Source: Candidatus Roizmanbacteria bacterium UBA1450 (lineage in GTDB: Bacteria > Patescibacteriota > Microgenomatia > UBA1406 > GWC2-37-13). Taken from it: a DNA stretch of 64,000 nt. A model generated the notes under the pieces. That model worked only from the letters and a program-made list of their open reading frames with translations, searched no databases and was not told the origin of the DNA. How positions within the stretch are numbered: position 1 is the first letter of the stretch; every line of letters begins with the position of its first letter. Below are positions 26,116-34,485 of the stretch, one piece after another. Where the stretch lies: the NCBI GenBank assembly GCA_002329205.1, contig DCTC01000002.1, positions 372,001 to 436,000 of the forward strand, read 5' to 3'. The position numbers were made by a program, and so were the translations under genes.

Positions 26116-27279
26116 ATGAAAAACAAGATAGTTGCGATTCTTCTGCAATTTACTTTTTTGTTGTTTTCTCTCGGACAGTTGGCACGTATCAGCTTCCCTG
26201 ATCAGCCGGTATTCTTTTACGTGTATGAGCTTTTTCTTGCAGTTGTTACTGTGATTCTCGTCATACGCTTTCAAAATGAGCCTCTAGAGACTTCCACATG
26301 GGTGCCGGTTTTACTGTTTTTCGGCTATCTATTTTTGTCACTTTTCTTGTCTCTTTGGGAATATTCTTTCGAACAAAATATTGTTGCTTTTCTCTATTTT
26401 CTGCGTCTTATGAGCTATGTAATTTTTTTTATGTATGTACGGTTCTTTTTCAGGCAATACTCCAGTGGGTGGACTCAAACCATTCTAACGATGACAACCG
26501 GATGGATAATTCTTAGTTCTTTTATTCAGTATTTTCTTTATGCAAACCTCGGTAATTTGGCGTATCTTGGATGGGATCCTCATTTATACCGTGTCGTAGG
26601 GCTATTCTTTGATCCGCCGATAACAATATCTGTATTTGTATTATTGATTTTATATTTTGTCTCAGGATATGTATCAACAAAAAGGCGACTTATTTTCTTG
26701 CTGATAATCCCATTGGTAATATTAAGTTTTTTAACATATTCACGGGGAGGGTATCTGGGTATGGGCGCTGTTTTTCTGATGTTTGTTCTACGTAATAGAA
26801 ACTGGAAAGTACTTATTCTTCTTGTCGCCATCCTTGCAGGTGGATTATTGCTTGTTCCAAAAGGAACAAGTGAAGGAATTAATTTATTGAGAACCACATC
26901 CATTAGCGCCCGTTTTAATGATTATGAAAAAGCGATACAAATATGGAAAACACATCCTATTGTGGGGATAGGATATAACCATATTCGTTATGAAAAGGAT
27001 GTATGGGAAGAGGAGCCGATTTATGGGCCGTACAATCCGTCACATGGAAGTGCATCTTTTCATTCAAGTTTTTTGGTAATTTTAGTGACAGGCGGGATAA
27101 TAGGTTTGTTGTTGTATTTGGGGATGATCGTATATTTCGCCCGAATTTCTGATTTTATGCTGTACAGTACTGTATATTTAAGTATTATCTCTCTCTTTGA
27201 CAATGTCCTGCTGCATCCGATGATTTTATTTCTCTTATTTTTTCTTGAAGCATATCGTTCCGGGAAACATGTGGCTTAG
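26116..27279 (+). CDS. O-antigen ligase/polymerase-like (Wzy_C) membrane protein
   Basis: A 387-residue polytopic protein with about ten membrane segments. The signature is LTYSRGGYLGMGAVFLMFVLR (about 206-226) and the periplasmic loop SARFNDYEKAIQIWKTHPIVGIGYNHI with GSASFHSSFLVILVTGG. These match the Wzy_C family, which ligates or polymerises lipid-linked glycans. It starts one base after the GT2 stop (operon) and overlaps the end of the convergent next gene by four bases. Whether it is ligase or polymerase cannot be told. Confidence 0.85.
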   Translation: MKNKIVAILLQFTFLLFSLGQLARISFPDQPVFFYVYELFLAVVTVILVIRFQNEPLETSTWVPVLLFFGYLFLSLFLSLWEYSFEQNIVAFLYFLRLMSYVIFFMYVRFFFRQYSSGWTQTILTMTTGWIILSSFIQYFLYANLGNLAYLGWDPHLYRVVGLFFDPPITISVFVLLILYFVSGYVSTKRRLIFLLIIPLVILSFLTYSRGGYLGMGAVFLMFVLRNRNWKVLILLVAILAGGLLLVPKGTSEGINLLRTTSISARFNDYEKAIQIWKTHPIVGIGYNHIRYEKDVWEEEPIYGPYNPSHGSASFHSSFLVILVTGGIIGLLLYLGMIVYFARISDFMLYSTVYLSIISLFDNVLLHPMILFLLFFLEAYRSGKHVA

Positions 27280-27995
27280 TCTTCTTTCTCGTATGTTACT
27301 TTAATTTCCCGCTCCTCGATGTTGCCAGCAGCATCCTGGGCAGTAAAAATGAGGTTGTTTTCACCTTCCTTCAGTCGAAATACAGATTGAAATTGGCCTT
27401 GGAGATCAATGACAATAGGCTGACCGTTTACACGCAATGTGCTGCCTGGATCAGTAGTTCCTTTGATTGGAATTTCCTGGTTGTTCGATTTCATGTCAGA
27501 AGTCGGGGTTTCAATTTCGAGCTTGAGTGGATCTTTTTTATAGTAAACCGTATAGATATCTGTCTGTTTTGACTTATCACTTCCGGCACGAGCGATTGCG
27601 TAAATTTTATTTTCGCCTGACTTCAAGGGGCCTATTTTCTCATGAAATGAGTTAGTTCCCTTCACTGTTACTGACCCGGCTTTCGTGTTGTTAATATAAA
27701 TATCTACTTTATCGAATTCCGATGTACTACCAGACAGATATAACTGCGCCGAATTAGTAGCAGAGGGCGGTTCGTCCATATCAATGCTTCCGTAAAAATC
27801 TTCCTGTTTATTTGTGACATTGGTGTCTGAACCCCCGTCGGGATTTATCATATTGTTGATAAAAACAACAGAATTAATCAGCAGTCGAAATCCGACAGTT
27901 ATCATGAATACTGTCAAAAGAATGATGAAGATCAGCAGAAAAAATATTTTTCTGTTATTTTCGTGCTGTTTATGTTGATACAAACGGGATCTCAT
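27276..27995 (-). CDS. Membrane-anchored protein with Ig-like domains
   Basis: A 239-residue protein: basic tail, membrane segment (about 16-38), then two beta-sandwich repeats, one near 75-150 (YLSGSTSEFDKVDIYINNTKAGSV) and one near 155-238 (PIKGTTDPGSTLRVNGQPI, LKEGENNLIFTAQDAAGN). The pattern matches bacterial Ig-like/glucodextranase B-type modules that serve as adhesion or spacer domains outside the cell. No catalytic domain. It begins two bases from the 3' end of tRNA-Thr on the same strand and may be co-transcribed with it. Confidence 0.7.
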   Translation of the reverse strand: MRSRLYQHKQHENNRKIFFLLIFIILLTVFMITVGFRLLINSVVFINNMINPDGGSDTNVTNKQEDFYGSIDMDEPPSATNSAQLYLSGSTSEFDKVDIYINNTKAGSVTVKGTNSFHEKIGPLKSGENKIYAIARAGSDKSKQTDIYTVYYKKDPLKLEIETPTSDMKSNNQEIPIKGTTDPGSTLRVNGQPIVIDLQGQFQSVFRLKEGENNLIFTAQDAAGNIEEREIKVTYEKED

Positions 27996-27996
27996 G

Positions 27997-28069
27997 AGCC
28001 AATGGGGGGGATCGAACCCCCGACCTCTGCTTTACGAAAGCATTGCTCTACCAACTGAGCTACATTGGC
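27997..28069 (-). tRNA. tRNA-Thr (CGT)
   Basis: 73 bases on the minus strand: acceptor GCCAATG/CATTGGC, D arm GCTC...GAGC, anticodon loop TTCGTAA (anticodon CGT), T arm GGGGG/CCCCC with TTCGATC. One A-G mismatch at the outer pair of the anticodon stem. No encoded CCA. Confidence 0.93.
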
Positions 28070-28082
28070 TTTAATGTTTTAG

Positions 28083-28088
28083 ATTATA
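28083..28088 (-). promoter_or_regulatory. -10 box of tRNA-Thr
   Basis: TATAAT on the minus strand, 13 bases before the tRNA 5' end. Confidence 0.5.
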
Positions 28089-28108
28089 CCATGATTAGTA
28101 CTTGCTCC

Positions 28109-29014
28109 TCACTCTCTTGTGGGTCTTGATTTGACATAATTATGTGATTTATTCATGATATTCTGACGATAATAGAATATTATGCCGTCAAATATGCTTG
28201 ATATACCAATAAATTGGAATAACAAAAAGAAGAGTATGAGATGAACATAATATCGTCCCCAATCTAATAAAAGATAATAACTCATAATAACAATAATGAT
28301 CAAAAATGCAGATAAAAGAACAGCTTCATATCTATTACGTTTATAAGTGCCATATGCTAAACGGATATACCCAATCAGTGAAAAATATATAAGATGTATA
28401 TACCAGAGAGAAAAATTCGAATTTTTTTCCACAAATACAAGACGATTATAATCTTTCATCTTTTCACCAAAGTAAAAATTTTCAACTATTTTTGAAATTC
28501 TTTCAGATTTTGAGCTTAAAAATGATTCAGGATATAAGTCACGTTGTCCTTCGGTTGCTATTGCAATTCTCCATTGGGCCATTGAGACAATTTTATTGAT
28601 AGGGGATGAATAGGTAAAAGGATTAAGGAGAATGAATATACAAAGACTTATAATTCCGGCTATCAGCATATGGGAAGCATATTTTTTGAAATTTTTCCTC
28701 GTTATATCTGCCGTGATTACTAATGAAAAAGCAAAAACAATCAGCAGCATGAAACCGTTTATTTTTGTAGAAGCACATAATCCGGTAAAAATTGCAAAAC
28801 CCAGCAATAAGAGAAAATTGTTCTTCTTGAATAAATATAACACGAGAAATAGCAAAGCCCCGTTGAATGAAAAGTGGAACAATGCATCCGCATGCGCCAT
28901 CAAACCAACATTGACAACGAGATTATTGAAACCGTACATCAGTGACAAAATAACTGCAAATGGTGGAGACAAATAATGCACTGAAGAAATAAAGAAAAAT
29001 AACGGCCATGACAA
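28109..29014 (-). pseudogene. GT39/PMT-type glycosyltransferase, C-terminal part (frameshifted)
   Basis: Polytopic C-terminal two thirds (about 300 codons) of a dolichyl-phosphate-mannose-type glycosyltransferase: hydrophobic helices (SPPFAVILSLMYGF, LMAHADALFHFSF, KINGFMLLIVFAFSL), then a soluble stretch and further helices. It is one base out of frame with the N-terminal part just upstream (28923-29516), and neither half alone makes a whole enzyme. The only initiator is a TTG at 29014. The most likely slip point is the five-T run (28995-28999 on the plus strand as A5). An authentic pseudogene, recoding or a sequencing error are all possible. Confidence 0.65.
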
Positions 29015-29516
29015 GAATAAGTATATTCAACTTTCTTGCCTGATAAATAATTTCTACCGCTTTTGCAAATTGAGGACCGTATGTCTTGACGTAATCGTCT
29101 GTATCACCGCTGAACCACGTATCGATTTGAACATTCTTTTGAGCAGATGGCGGACGATATGTATCAATAAACTTCTTATCCATTGCTGAAAACCCGCTTT
29201 GCAATAGAAATGATGTGTAGCCATATGTATTATTTTCAGAAATTTCGTTCTTATAAAGATTGGAAATCCAAATTCCGTACACAAACTCCGTTAATTTCGG
29301 TTGATCATAAGATTCCTGAGTTTGCCAAATTGGATTATGAAAATCACGATGGGAATAAAAATCGATAAAATAGCTTCTGCCCACCCATAAAAACTCGTCC
29401 CAATAGGCTACTGGAAAAGATTGAGAATAATGATAATATGTAGGTAACAGAATGGCTATAATGGCAAGAGGGTAAATAATGAGTGTAAATCCTTTCCGTA
29501 TAAAATACTGATGCAT
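28923..29516 (-). pseudogene. GT39/PMT-type glycosyltransferase, N-terminal part (frameshifted)
   Basis: N-terminal 197 codons: one membrane helix (about 11-27), then an exported loop beginning VAYWDEFLWVGRSYFIDF, where the Asp-Glu pair fits the catalytic acid position of GT39/PMT enzymes, and a second helix (LNILILVMAVIFLYFF). The frame then loses the membrane pattern (VSTICSYFVTDVRFQ) and stops at 28923, while the frame one base over continues as the missing remainder. It starts four bases after the stop of the upstream GH18 gene, so it is the second gene of that operon. Confidence 0.65.
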
Positions 29517-29519
29517 ACG

Positions 29520-30770
29520 TTATTCTCTCAATCTTTCTTTAATTACGATCCATGGTTCAATGTAATCTCCTTCATACCCCAATGACCACAATGCAATTCC
29601 CGCCAGTTCTTTCTCCTGTACAAAGTCAATTTTTGTCGCCAGAGATTTTTCATCTTCGTAGTAGATTTGTTTTACACGTCCATTCTGTAGATAGGTAAGC
29701 CAGGGAGATTGACTGTCAGGGTCATAACGGATGGAAACAGAGGCTTTATTTTCAATTAATTCCCGAACCCGTTTGTACGTGGCGACAGCTCCTGTGCCCG
29801 GGACTGTTTTACTTCGATAATTCATATCCTCTGTCTGCCATTCATAGCCGTATAGGGGAAGCCCTAAGATTATTTTTTCTGAGTGCACCCTTCCCTTGAG
29901 TGAGTCAAGCGTTCGACTGAGACTTGGAGAATTGCCTGGAGATGTAATGGGCGCTACTGGTCCTGCAGTCAAAGACGTGGGTAAATGGTAGTCATATCCC
30001 ATAATGATGATTTGGTCGACTAAATCACCGATTTTGACCATATCATATGCGCCGTCAGCATATACGGCAGTTGCATTCACATCGAACGAGATAATTATGT
30101 CTGCTTTTTCTGCTCGTAGTTCTTCGACAAGTACCGACAAAAAAGAATTATAAAACTGCATGGTCGGAAAATCCGAACGAGTTACATATTCAAAGTCAAT
30201 ATTTATACCATCCAATTTGTAATCGTGTACTAATTGTTTAATAGTATCAATCCCATTTCTCGTATAGTTTGGATTGCTGATAAGCGTGTTTATTTCTTCA
30301 TTATTAAAATTTTTTACCGCAAGAAGAATTTTTGTATTAGTATCTACAGCTTCCGAACGTACCATTTCAAAATATGCAGAGTTTAGATTATTCCATTCCG
30401 GCAACGCATTGTTGTTTGCGTCCGTTGACAATATATTGCCCTGGCTATCCATGGTCAAACCGAAATAGATAATCTGATCCATATATTCGGGATATACTTT
30501 TGCCTTATTTCCGATAGCCCAATACGGAAGAAAACCGATTACTTCCTTGCGGCTATGATTGGCTGGTTTTACTTCTAGAGGAGTTGAAAAGTTGGGGGGA
30601 ATCGGTTCTACAGTGTCTGATTGATAAAAATCTGTGCCATAGGTTGTGTGCGGAGCAGTGTAGACAATTACAGCAGTCAAAGCTCCCGTTATGACTGCAA
30701 AAAGCAAAAAAATAACACTTTTAAATTGCGAACTGAAATGAGAACGTCTTTCGTTTTGCGGATAATACAT
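29520..30770 (-). CDS. Membrane-anchored glycoside hydrolase family 18 protein
   Basis: A 416-residue protein: basic tail, membrane anchor (about 17-38), linker, then a GH18 barrel beginning KEVIGFLPYWAIGNK. The catalytic signature DGINIDFEYV (about 188-197) has the DxxDxDxE acid. Later motifs are IIIMGYDYHLP and PLYGYEWQTED, closing with AGIALWSLGYEGD. Family members of the YaaH/spore-lysin type cleave GlcNAc-containing glycans, so a murein or surface-glycan hydrolase is likely. TATAAT (30776-30781, minus) precedes the ATG by five bases. Confidence 0.88.
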   Translation of the reverse strand: MYYPQNERRSHFSSQFKSVIFLLFAVITGALTAVIVYTAPHTTYGTDFYQSDTVEPIPPNFSTPLEVKPANHSRKEVIGFLPYWAIGNKAKVYPEYMDQIIYFGLTMDSQGNILSTDANNNALPEWNNLNSAYFEMVRSEAVDTNTKILLAVKNFNNEEINTLISNPNYTRNGIDTIKQLVHDYKLDGINIDFEYVTRSDFPTMQFYNSFLSVLVEELRAEKADIIISFDVNATAVYADGAYDMVKIGDLVDQIIIMGYDYHLPTSLTAGPVAPITSPGNSPSLSRTLDSLKGRVHSEKIILGLPLYGYEWQTEDMNYRSKTVPGTGAVATYKRVRELIENKASVSIRYDPDSQSPWLTYLQNGRVKQIYYEDEKSLATKIDFVQEKELAGIALWSLGYEGDYIEPWIVIKERLRE

Positions 30771-30775
30771 AATTC

Positions 30776-30781
30776 ATTATA
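30776..30781 (-). promoter_or_regulatory. -10 box of leaderless GH18 gene
   Basis: TATAAT on the minus strand, five bases before the ATG. Confidence 0.6.
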
Positions 30782-30810
30782 ACCATATGAATACATGAAT
30801 TTCATAATGG

Positions 30811-30816
30811 TATAAT
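30811..30816 (+). promoter_or_regulatory. -10 box of leaderless GH15 gene
   Basis: TATAAT, exactly six bases before the ATG at 30823; divergent to the GH18 promoter 30 bases away. Confidence 0.65.
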
Positions 30817-30822
30817 GCCAGT

Positions 30823-32601
30823 ATGTATCGGATTGAGGACTATTTTTTGATTGGAGATTTGCAGACAGGGGCTCTTGTTTCCCACGGAGGCTCTATAGAT
30901 TGGCTTTGTCTTCCGCATTTTGATTCAAGCAGCATTTTTGCCAAATTACTTGATGAAAATGGCGGTACTTTTGCCATACATATGCCTGATTATGAAACAA
31001 GTTCTTCATATATTGCGGAAACGGCTATAGTTCAGCATTCATTGACAAAAAATGACAAAGCGTTTCTCGTCAAGGATTTCATGCTTCCAAAACCCACTTC
31101 TTCATGTAAAACACAGCTACTTGTCAGAAAAATTGAAGGTGTTCGCGGTTCAAACTCAGTCACGTTTCTGTTTCAGCCACGTGTTGAGTACGGAAAGGAA
31201 CCTGCAGATATGCATCAGGAGGGATCTCGTATCTATTTCAAAAATAATGATGGCAGGTTTATTTTATTCTTACCTTCCGGAACTGCAATTGAACGAAAAA
31301 AAGGGTACTTTATTCTCAAGATTCCCGTAGGTGAAGGCGAGATAAAGAACATAACTCTGGAACATGTCAGAAAAGGGGAACTTTCAATAATACCGAAAAT
31401 TGATTACGAGGCAGAAACCATGGATTTCTGGAAAGATTGGGTCTCTAAAGGACAATTTATCGATTTCTGTCGGGAGCGATTGGTACGCTCTGCTATCACT
31501 CTCAAGCTTATGCAGTTTTACCCAACTGGCGGGATTGTGGCAGCACCGACTATGTCATTGCCGGAGCAGATCGGGGGAATCCGCAACTGGGACTATCGTT
31601 ATGTGTGGGTCAGGGACTCCACATTTATACTGTATGCTCTCTATATTTTGGGATATGTTGATGAAGCAATGAAGTTCTTTACATTTATTGAAAATGTTAC
31701 TGAGTTCGATCGGGACAGTGAAAACGATATTCAGCTCATGTATACCATTCACGGAGAGCATGTCCCTGAAGAGCAGTCACTGGATTATTTATCCGGGTAC
31801 AAGAATTCAAGACCAGTTCGACTCGGTAATGGAGCCAATGATCAGTTCCAGCTGGATACGTACGGTGCCTTGATGGATGCTTATTATTTTATTTGTTCTC
31901 TCGGGACAGAGCTGCATGATGAGAATAAAAAAATGATCAGATATCTTCTGACAAGAATTGAGCATGTATGGGATGATAAAGACAATGGTATATGGGAAGT
32001 ACGTGCCGGCAAACAGCATTACACGTACTGTAAAGTCATGTGCTGGGTCGGAGTAAATAGAGCACTCAAGATCGCAGACAAAATCGGACTCAAAGATCAT
32101 GAAATAGAACGGTATAAAAGACTGGAAAAACAAATCAGTGACTGGGTTTGGGAGCATTCCTTTGATGAAAAGAATAGCATTTTAAGACAATATCCGGGAA
32201 CTGATCATATGGATGCAACTAATTTCCTTTTTGTCTTATTTAATTTTCTCGACAAGAATGATCCTCGCACTATGGATATCATCAAGAAAACGGCAGAAGA
32301 ACTTGTTCATAATGATGTGTTTGTCTATCGGTATCTGAGTGAAGACGGTCTGCAGGGCGAGGAAGGGTCATTTTTGCTTTGTACTTACTGGTATATTTCA
32401 GCGCTTGCAAAAGTCGGATTGCATGAAAAGGCCATTGAACTTTTTCGCCAGGTTGAAAGCCTTATGAATCCCCAATCATTGCTGGCAGAAGAGATTGATG
32501 AGAAAACTCATGAATATCTCGGAAATTATCCTCAGGCATTTTCACATTTGGGATATATCATGAGTGCAAGTTATATCGAAAGAAGCAGAAAAAAGAAGTG
32601 A
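30823..32601 (+). CDS. Glycoside hydrolase family 15 protein (glucoamylase/trehalase-like)
   Basis: A 592-residue cytoplasmic protein (no signal). The N-terminal domain starts YRIEDYFLIGDLQTGALVS and GSIDWLCLPHFDSSSIFAKLL, hallmark of bacterial GH15. The (alpha/alpha)6 barrel contains GGIRNWDYRYVWVRDSTFILYALY (about 247-270), GYKNSRPVRLGNGANDQFQLDTYG, WEVRAGKQHYTYCKVMCWVGVNRAL and a late EEGSFLLCTYWYISAL with the catalytic Glu. Enzymes of this family hydrolyse alpha-glucans or trehalose. It is transcribed divergently from GH18 and ends before a hairpin-rich stretch. Confidence 0.9.
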   Translation: MYRIEDYFLIGDLQTGALVSHGGSIDWLCLPHFDSSSIFAKLLDENGGTFAIHMPDYETSSSYIAETAIVQHSLTKNDKAFLVKDFMLPKPTSSCKTQLLVRKIEGVRGSNSVTFLFQPRVEYGKEPADMHQEGSRIYFKNNDGRFILFLPSGTAIERKKGYFILKIPVGEGEIKNITLEHVRKGELSIIPKIDYEAETMDFWKDWVSKGQFIDFCRERLVRSAITLKLMQFYPTGGIVAAPTMSLPEQIGGIRNWDYRYVWVRDSTFILYALYILGYVDEAMKFFTFIENVTEFDRDSENDIQLMYTIHGEHVPEEQSLDYLSGYKNSRPVRLGNGANDQFQLDTYGALMDAYYFICSLGTELHDENKKMIRYLLTRIEHVWDDKDNGIWEVRAGKQHYTYCKVMCWVGVNRALKIADKIGLKDHEIERYKRLEKQISDWVWEHSFDEKNSILRQYPGTDHMDATNFLFVLFNFLDKNDPRTMDIIKKTAEELVHNDVFVYRYLSEDGLQGEEGSFLLCTYWYISALAKVGLHEKAIELFRQVESLMNPQSLLAEEIDEKTHEYLGNYPQAFSHLGYIMSASYIERSRKKK

Positions 32602-32639
32602 TTCTGAGTGGGATACGCTAGTTGTTTTGAATTATTATT

Positions 32640-32679
32640 GTATGAATACTGAATTTCGATTCTATTCGTCAGTTCATAC
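32640..32679 (+). terminator. Hairpin downstream of GH15 gene
   Basis: GTATGAA...TTCATAC (7 bp), continued by CTGA/TCAG after a 2-base bulge. It lies 38 bases after the stop. No U-tract, so function is uncertain. Confidence 0.35.
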
Positions 32680-32711
32680 CATATAGCCAAATATTAAAAG
32701 CTAAAAATGCC

Positions 32712-32786
32712 AAAAACAAGAAGAGCGTCTTTCAGATAACAGAAAAAACGTATTTTATTCTGTCGTCTTACGGACGCTCATTCTTG
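32712..32786 (-). terminator. Rho-independent-like terminator of the small-gene cassette
   Basis: Read on the minus strand, CAAGAA-(T)-GAGCGTC pairs with GACGCTC-TTCTTG (13 bp with one bulge), and the 3' arm runs into five T (plus-strand A5 at 32712-32716). An inner ACAGAA/TTCTGT stem (32739-32763) extends the hairpin. It lies about 85 bases past the cassette's last stop. Confidence 0.55.
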
Positions 32787-32814
32787 CACAAACTTACTTC
32801 TGCGGAAAGTTATT

Positions 32815-32836
32815 GATAACGAGGTTAATCGTTATC
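32815..32836 (-). repeat. 8-bp hairpin directly after the cassette
   Basis: GATAACGA and TCGTTATC with a 6-base loop, followed on the plus strand by the 10-base palindrome CAGTATACTG (32839-32848). Between 32602 and 32870 there is no gene, only these stem-loops. Confidence 0.4.
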
Positions 32837-32870
32837 TCCAGTATACTGAGTGTTAAATCAAACAGAACAA

Positions 32871-33176
32871 TCAAGCGTAAGGTGAACCAAAAGCCATTTG
32901 GTAGCTTTCACCCATTGCCGAGGATAACACTACGTCACGCGTGACATCATGGACTCGTCCGTCATTCTCTACGAGACCATAGGCCTTGAGAATTTTCAAG
33001 GATTTACCCGTGATCTCTGTACCATGACGGCAGTACTCAACTAAGTCCACTACAGCGAGCATTGACGGAATGTCACTTGTCAGCATTGTTCGAAGAGACA
33101 GCATGATCACGTCGACCGCTGACTTAGGAGCTTCACTACCATTCTTCAACTTCAGCATTACATTTGGGTCTGACAT
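32871..33176 (-). CDS. Hypothetical protein of the tRNA-Gly cassette, possible winged helix
   Basis: Third and last gene of a small operon; about 101 residues. Not recognised. The C-terminal half (EITGKSLKILKAYGLVENDGRVHDV) has a spacing reminiscent of a winged helix or transcript-regulator tail, but no certain match. The frame extends to 33224; the ATG at 33176 is chosen because AAAGGA lies 9 bases upstream. Unlike most genes here it depends on a ribosome-binding site. Base composition is richer in G+C than neighbours. Probably horizontally acquired, perhaps phage or plasmid derived. Confidence 0.5.
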   Translation of the reverse strand: MSDPNVMLKLKNGSEAPKSAVDVIMLSLRTMLTSDIPSMLAVVDLVEYCRHGTEITGKSLKILKAYGLVENDGRVHDVTRDVVLSSAMGESYQMAFGSPYA

Positions 33177-33195
33177 CTTAGAATCCTTTCCGTAG

Positions 33196-33459
33196 TTAGT
33201 CTTCGTCAGACTTCTTGACTGCATAGAACTCGATCGTGATGTAGATTCCTTGGGAATACCGTTCCCAGATCTCGTCGAAAGCAGACTCTTTGCTTACGCG
33301 TACCGCCATTGGATAGAACCCTTCGACGTAGGCATAAAGCTCTTCATCTGGTGCGAGCTGGAAATAGCCTCTTGTTAGAGTCTGATAGTGTGCTAAAGCA
33401 TGCTCAAACTTACGACCAACTTCCTTCACCTTTGCAGGTGGGTTCATGTACTTACCCAT
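33196..33459 (-). CDS. Hypothetical protein of the tRNA-Gly cassette
   Basis: Middle gene, about 87 residues, soluble, charged, no recognised domain. Contains an aromatic-rich centre (YFQLAPDEELYAYVEGFYPMAVRV) and ends in acidic residues. The ATG at 33459 follows AGGAG with normal spacing; a longer frame to 33486 would overlap the upstream gene and put the ribosome site inside it. The stop is 19 bases before the next gene's start. Co-transcribed with its two neighbours. Confidence 0.5.
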   Translation of the reverse strand: MGKYMNPPAKVKEVGRKFEHALAHYQTLTRGYFQLAPDEELYAYVEGFYPMAVRVSKESAFDEIWERYSQGIYITIEFYAVKKSDED

Positions 33460-33476
33460 TCTTCGCTTTCTCCTGT

Positions 33477-33740
33477 CTACAAACATTGGATCTTGGTATA
33501 AGCTTCTCGAAAATGCTTTTCGAGCACCGGATCATATTCGTAACCACGAGTGTCACGAGGCTGACCTTCGATGTACTCTGCTCTGCTTGGAGAACCCTCA
33601 CAATCTTCTGTTGGAAGAAGATGACGAGCACCTGCGCCGAGTAATGACCAGTCTCCCGTTGCTTCGAAAAGCAATATTACAGCATCGTTGCTAGGAGGGA
33701 CGGGCTTTCCACATTTGTCACATACCGGATGATTGGACAC
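33477..33740 (-). CDS. Hypothetical protein with possible zinc site, first gene of the tRNA-Gly cassette
   Basis: An 87-residue protein starting at GTG. A CDKC pair (residues 7-10) plus ARHLLPTEDC (His near 39, Cys 47) could bind one zinc. Otherwise unrecognised. A near-perfect ribosome-binding site, AAGGAGGT, stands six bases before the start; such strong sites are rare among the leading genes of this window. A 55-base hairpin lies in its leader. The gene opens an operon of three small genes ending at the terminator near 32712. Confidence 0.55.
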   Translation of the reverse strand: MSNHPVCDKCGKPVPPSNDAVILLFEATGDWSLLGAGARHLLPTEDCEGSPSRAEYIEGQPRDTRGYEYDPVLEKHFREAYTKIQCL

Positions 33741-33751
33741 AACATTACCTC

Positions 33752-33759
33752 CTTGATAT
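33752..33759 (-). promoter_or_regulatory. Strong Shine-Dalgarno of the cassette (minus strand)
   Basis: The minus strand reads AAGGAGGTAATGTT before the GTG at 33740, the strongest ribosome site among first genes in the window. Coordinates are approximate to a few bases. Confidence 0.6.
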
Positions 33760-33764
33760 TAGAA

Positions 33765-33820
33765 TGACCTGACCAGATCTGAAGGGAAACTTTTTCTCCC
33801 CTCCAAATATGGCCAGGCCA
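33765..33820 (-). promoter_or_regulatory. Long hairpin in the cassette 5' leader
   Basis: On the minus strand TGGCCTGGCCA pairs with TGGTCAGGTCA (11 bp, two G-U), enclosing a second stem GAGGGGA/TCCCTTC (7 bp, one G-U) across a short internal loop. It ends 24 bases before the GTG. It may be a regulatory leader, attenuator or protein-binding site. Confidence 0.5.
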
Positions 33821-34352
33821 GTTTCAAAGGTTTTAATTAACTTTCCGTTAGTTGTTAATGTGCAAGTCTTCAGGCTGAAATGACTTTCTTTCTTACCATC
33901 CTGATCAAAACACTAAAGCTTTGGTAGGGTGGATCAAAAAAAAAGTATTCACTGAAGAAGTTGTTACCTTGTACACAAAGAAGCAGGAAGCATAATATTC
34001 CTGCCATTATGTAATTTGGTAAGGTAAATTATATCAAAAATGAAGTTAAATAGCAAATATTATAGGATAATTACACTAAAACAAATACTTACATATTTTT
34101 ATAAAAATTAGAGTTTAAAATGGTGTAAACCTTGTAGAAATAAACTCCTAAGAGGATAATATCACCAAAGCTCAGATTTTGTAAAATGATATTACTATAA
34201 ATAAATACCGTATACATGCCGTTACTTCATTTATTAAAAGAAAACTTGCGGATATGGGCAGTGTATCCCGATGGAGTGGCTTGAGGCTATTCAGGCGTAT
34301 TCAACCGAACGATTAGCTTCTTCTCAAATTATATTCGTAGCTTTGTCGAACA
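33821..34352. other. Gene-free AT-rich stretch
   Basis: About 530 bases without a convincing gene or RNA. The part from 33890 to 34240 is very A+T rich with A/T runs; 34240-34352 is more balanced and might be a decayed fragment. No integrase, no repeat of the tRNA-Gly 3' end was seen. Confidence 0.5.
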
Positions 34353-34367
34353 CGGTGACCTCTCGGG

Positions 34368-34440
34368 AGCGGTGGAAGGGACTCGAACCCTCGACCTTCT
34401 CCTTGGGAAGGAGACATTCTACCAACTGAACTACCACCGC
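34368..34440 (-). tRNA. tRNA-Gly (CCC)
   Basis: 73 bases on the minus strand: acceptor GCGGTGG/CCACCGC, D arm, anticodon stem TCTCC/GGAGA with loop TTCCCAA (anticodon CCC), T arm GAGGG/CCCTT with TTCGAGT. No CCA encoded. Its 3' end faces the small-gene cassette. Confidence 0.94.
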
Positions 34441-34452
34441 ATTATACGTACC

Positions 34453-34458
34453 ATTATA
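34453..34458 (-). promoter_or_regulatory. -10 box of tRNA-Gly
   Basis: TATAAT on the minus strand, 12 bases before the tRNA; a second TATAAT abuts the tRNA at 34441-34446. Confidence 0.5.
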
Positions 34459-34485
34459 CAAAATCAATTTGACGAGATGAAGAGG

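Noticed and set aside
31807..32157. 116-codon frame opposite the GH15 gene
   Set aside because: Shadow of a conserved enzyme with no supporting signals.
32602..34352. Prophage or integrative element with attachment sites
   Set aside because: No integrase, no duplicated tRNA 3' end and no phage structural gene were found, so only a small cassette is claimed.
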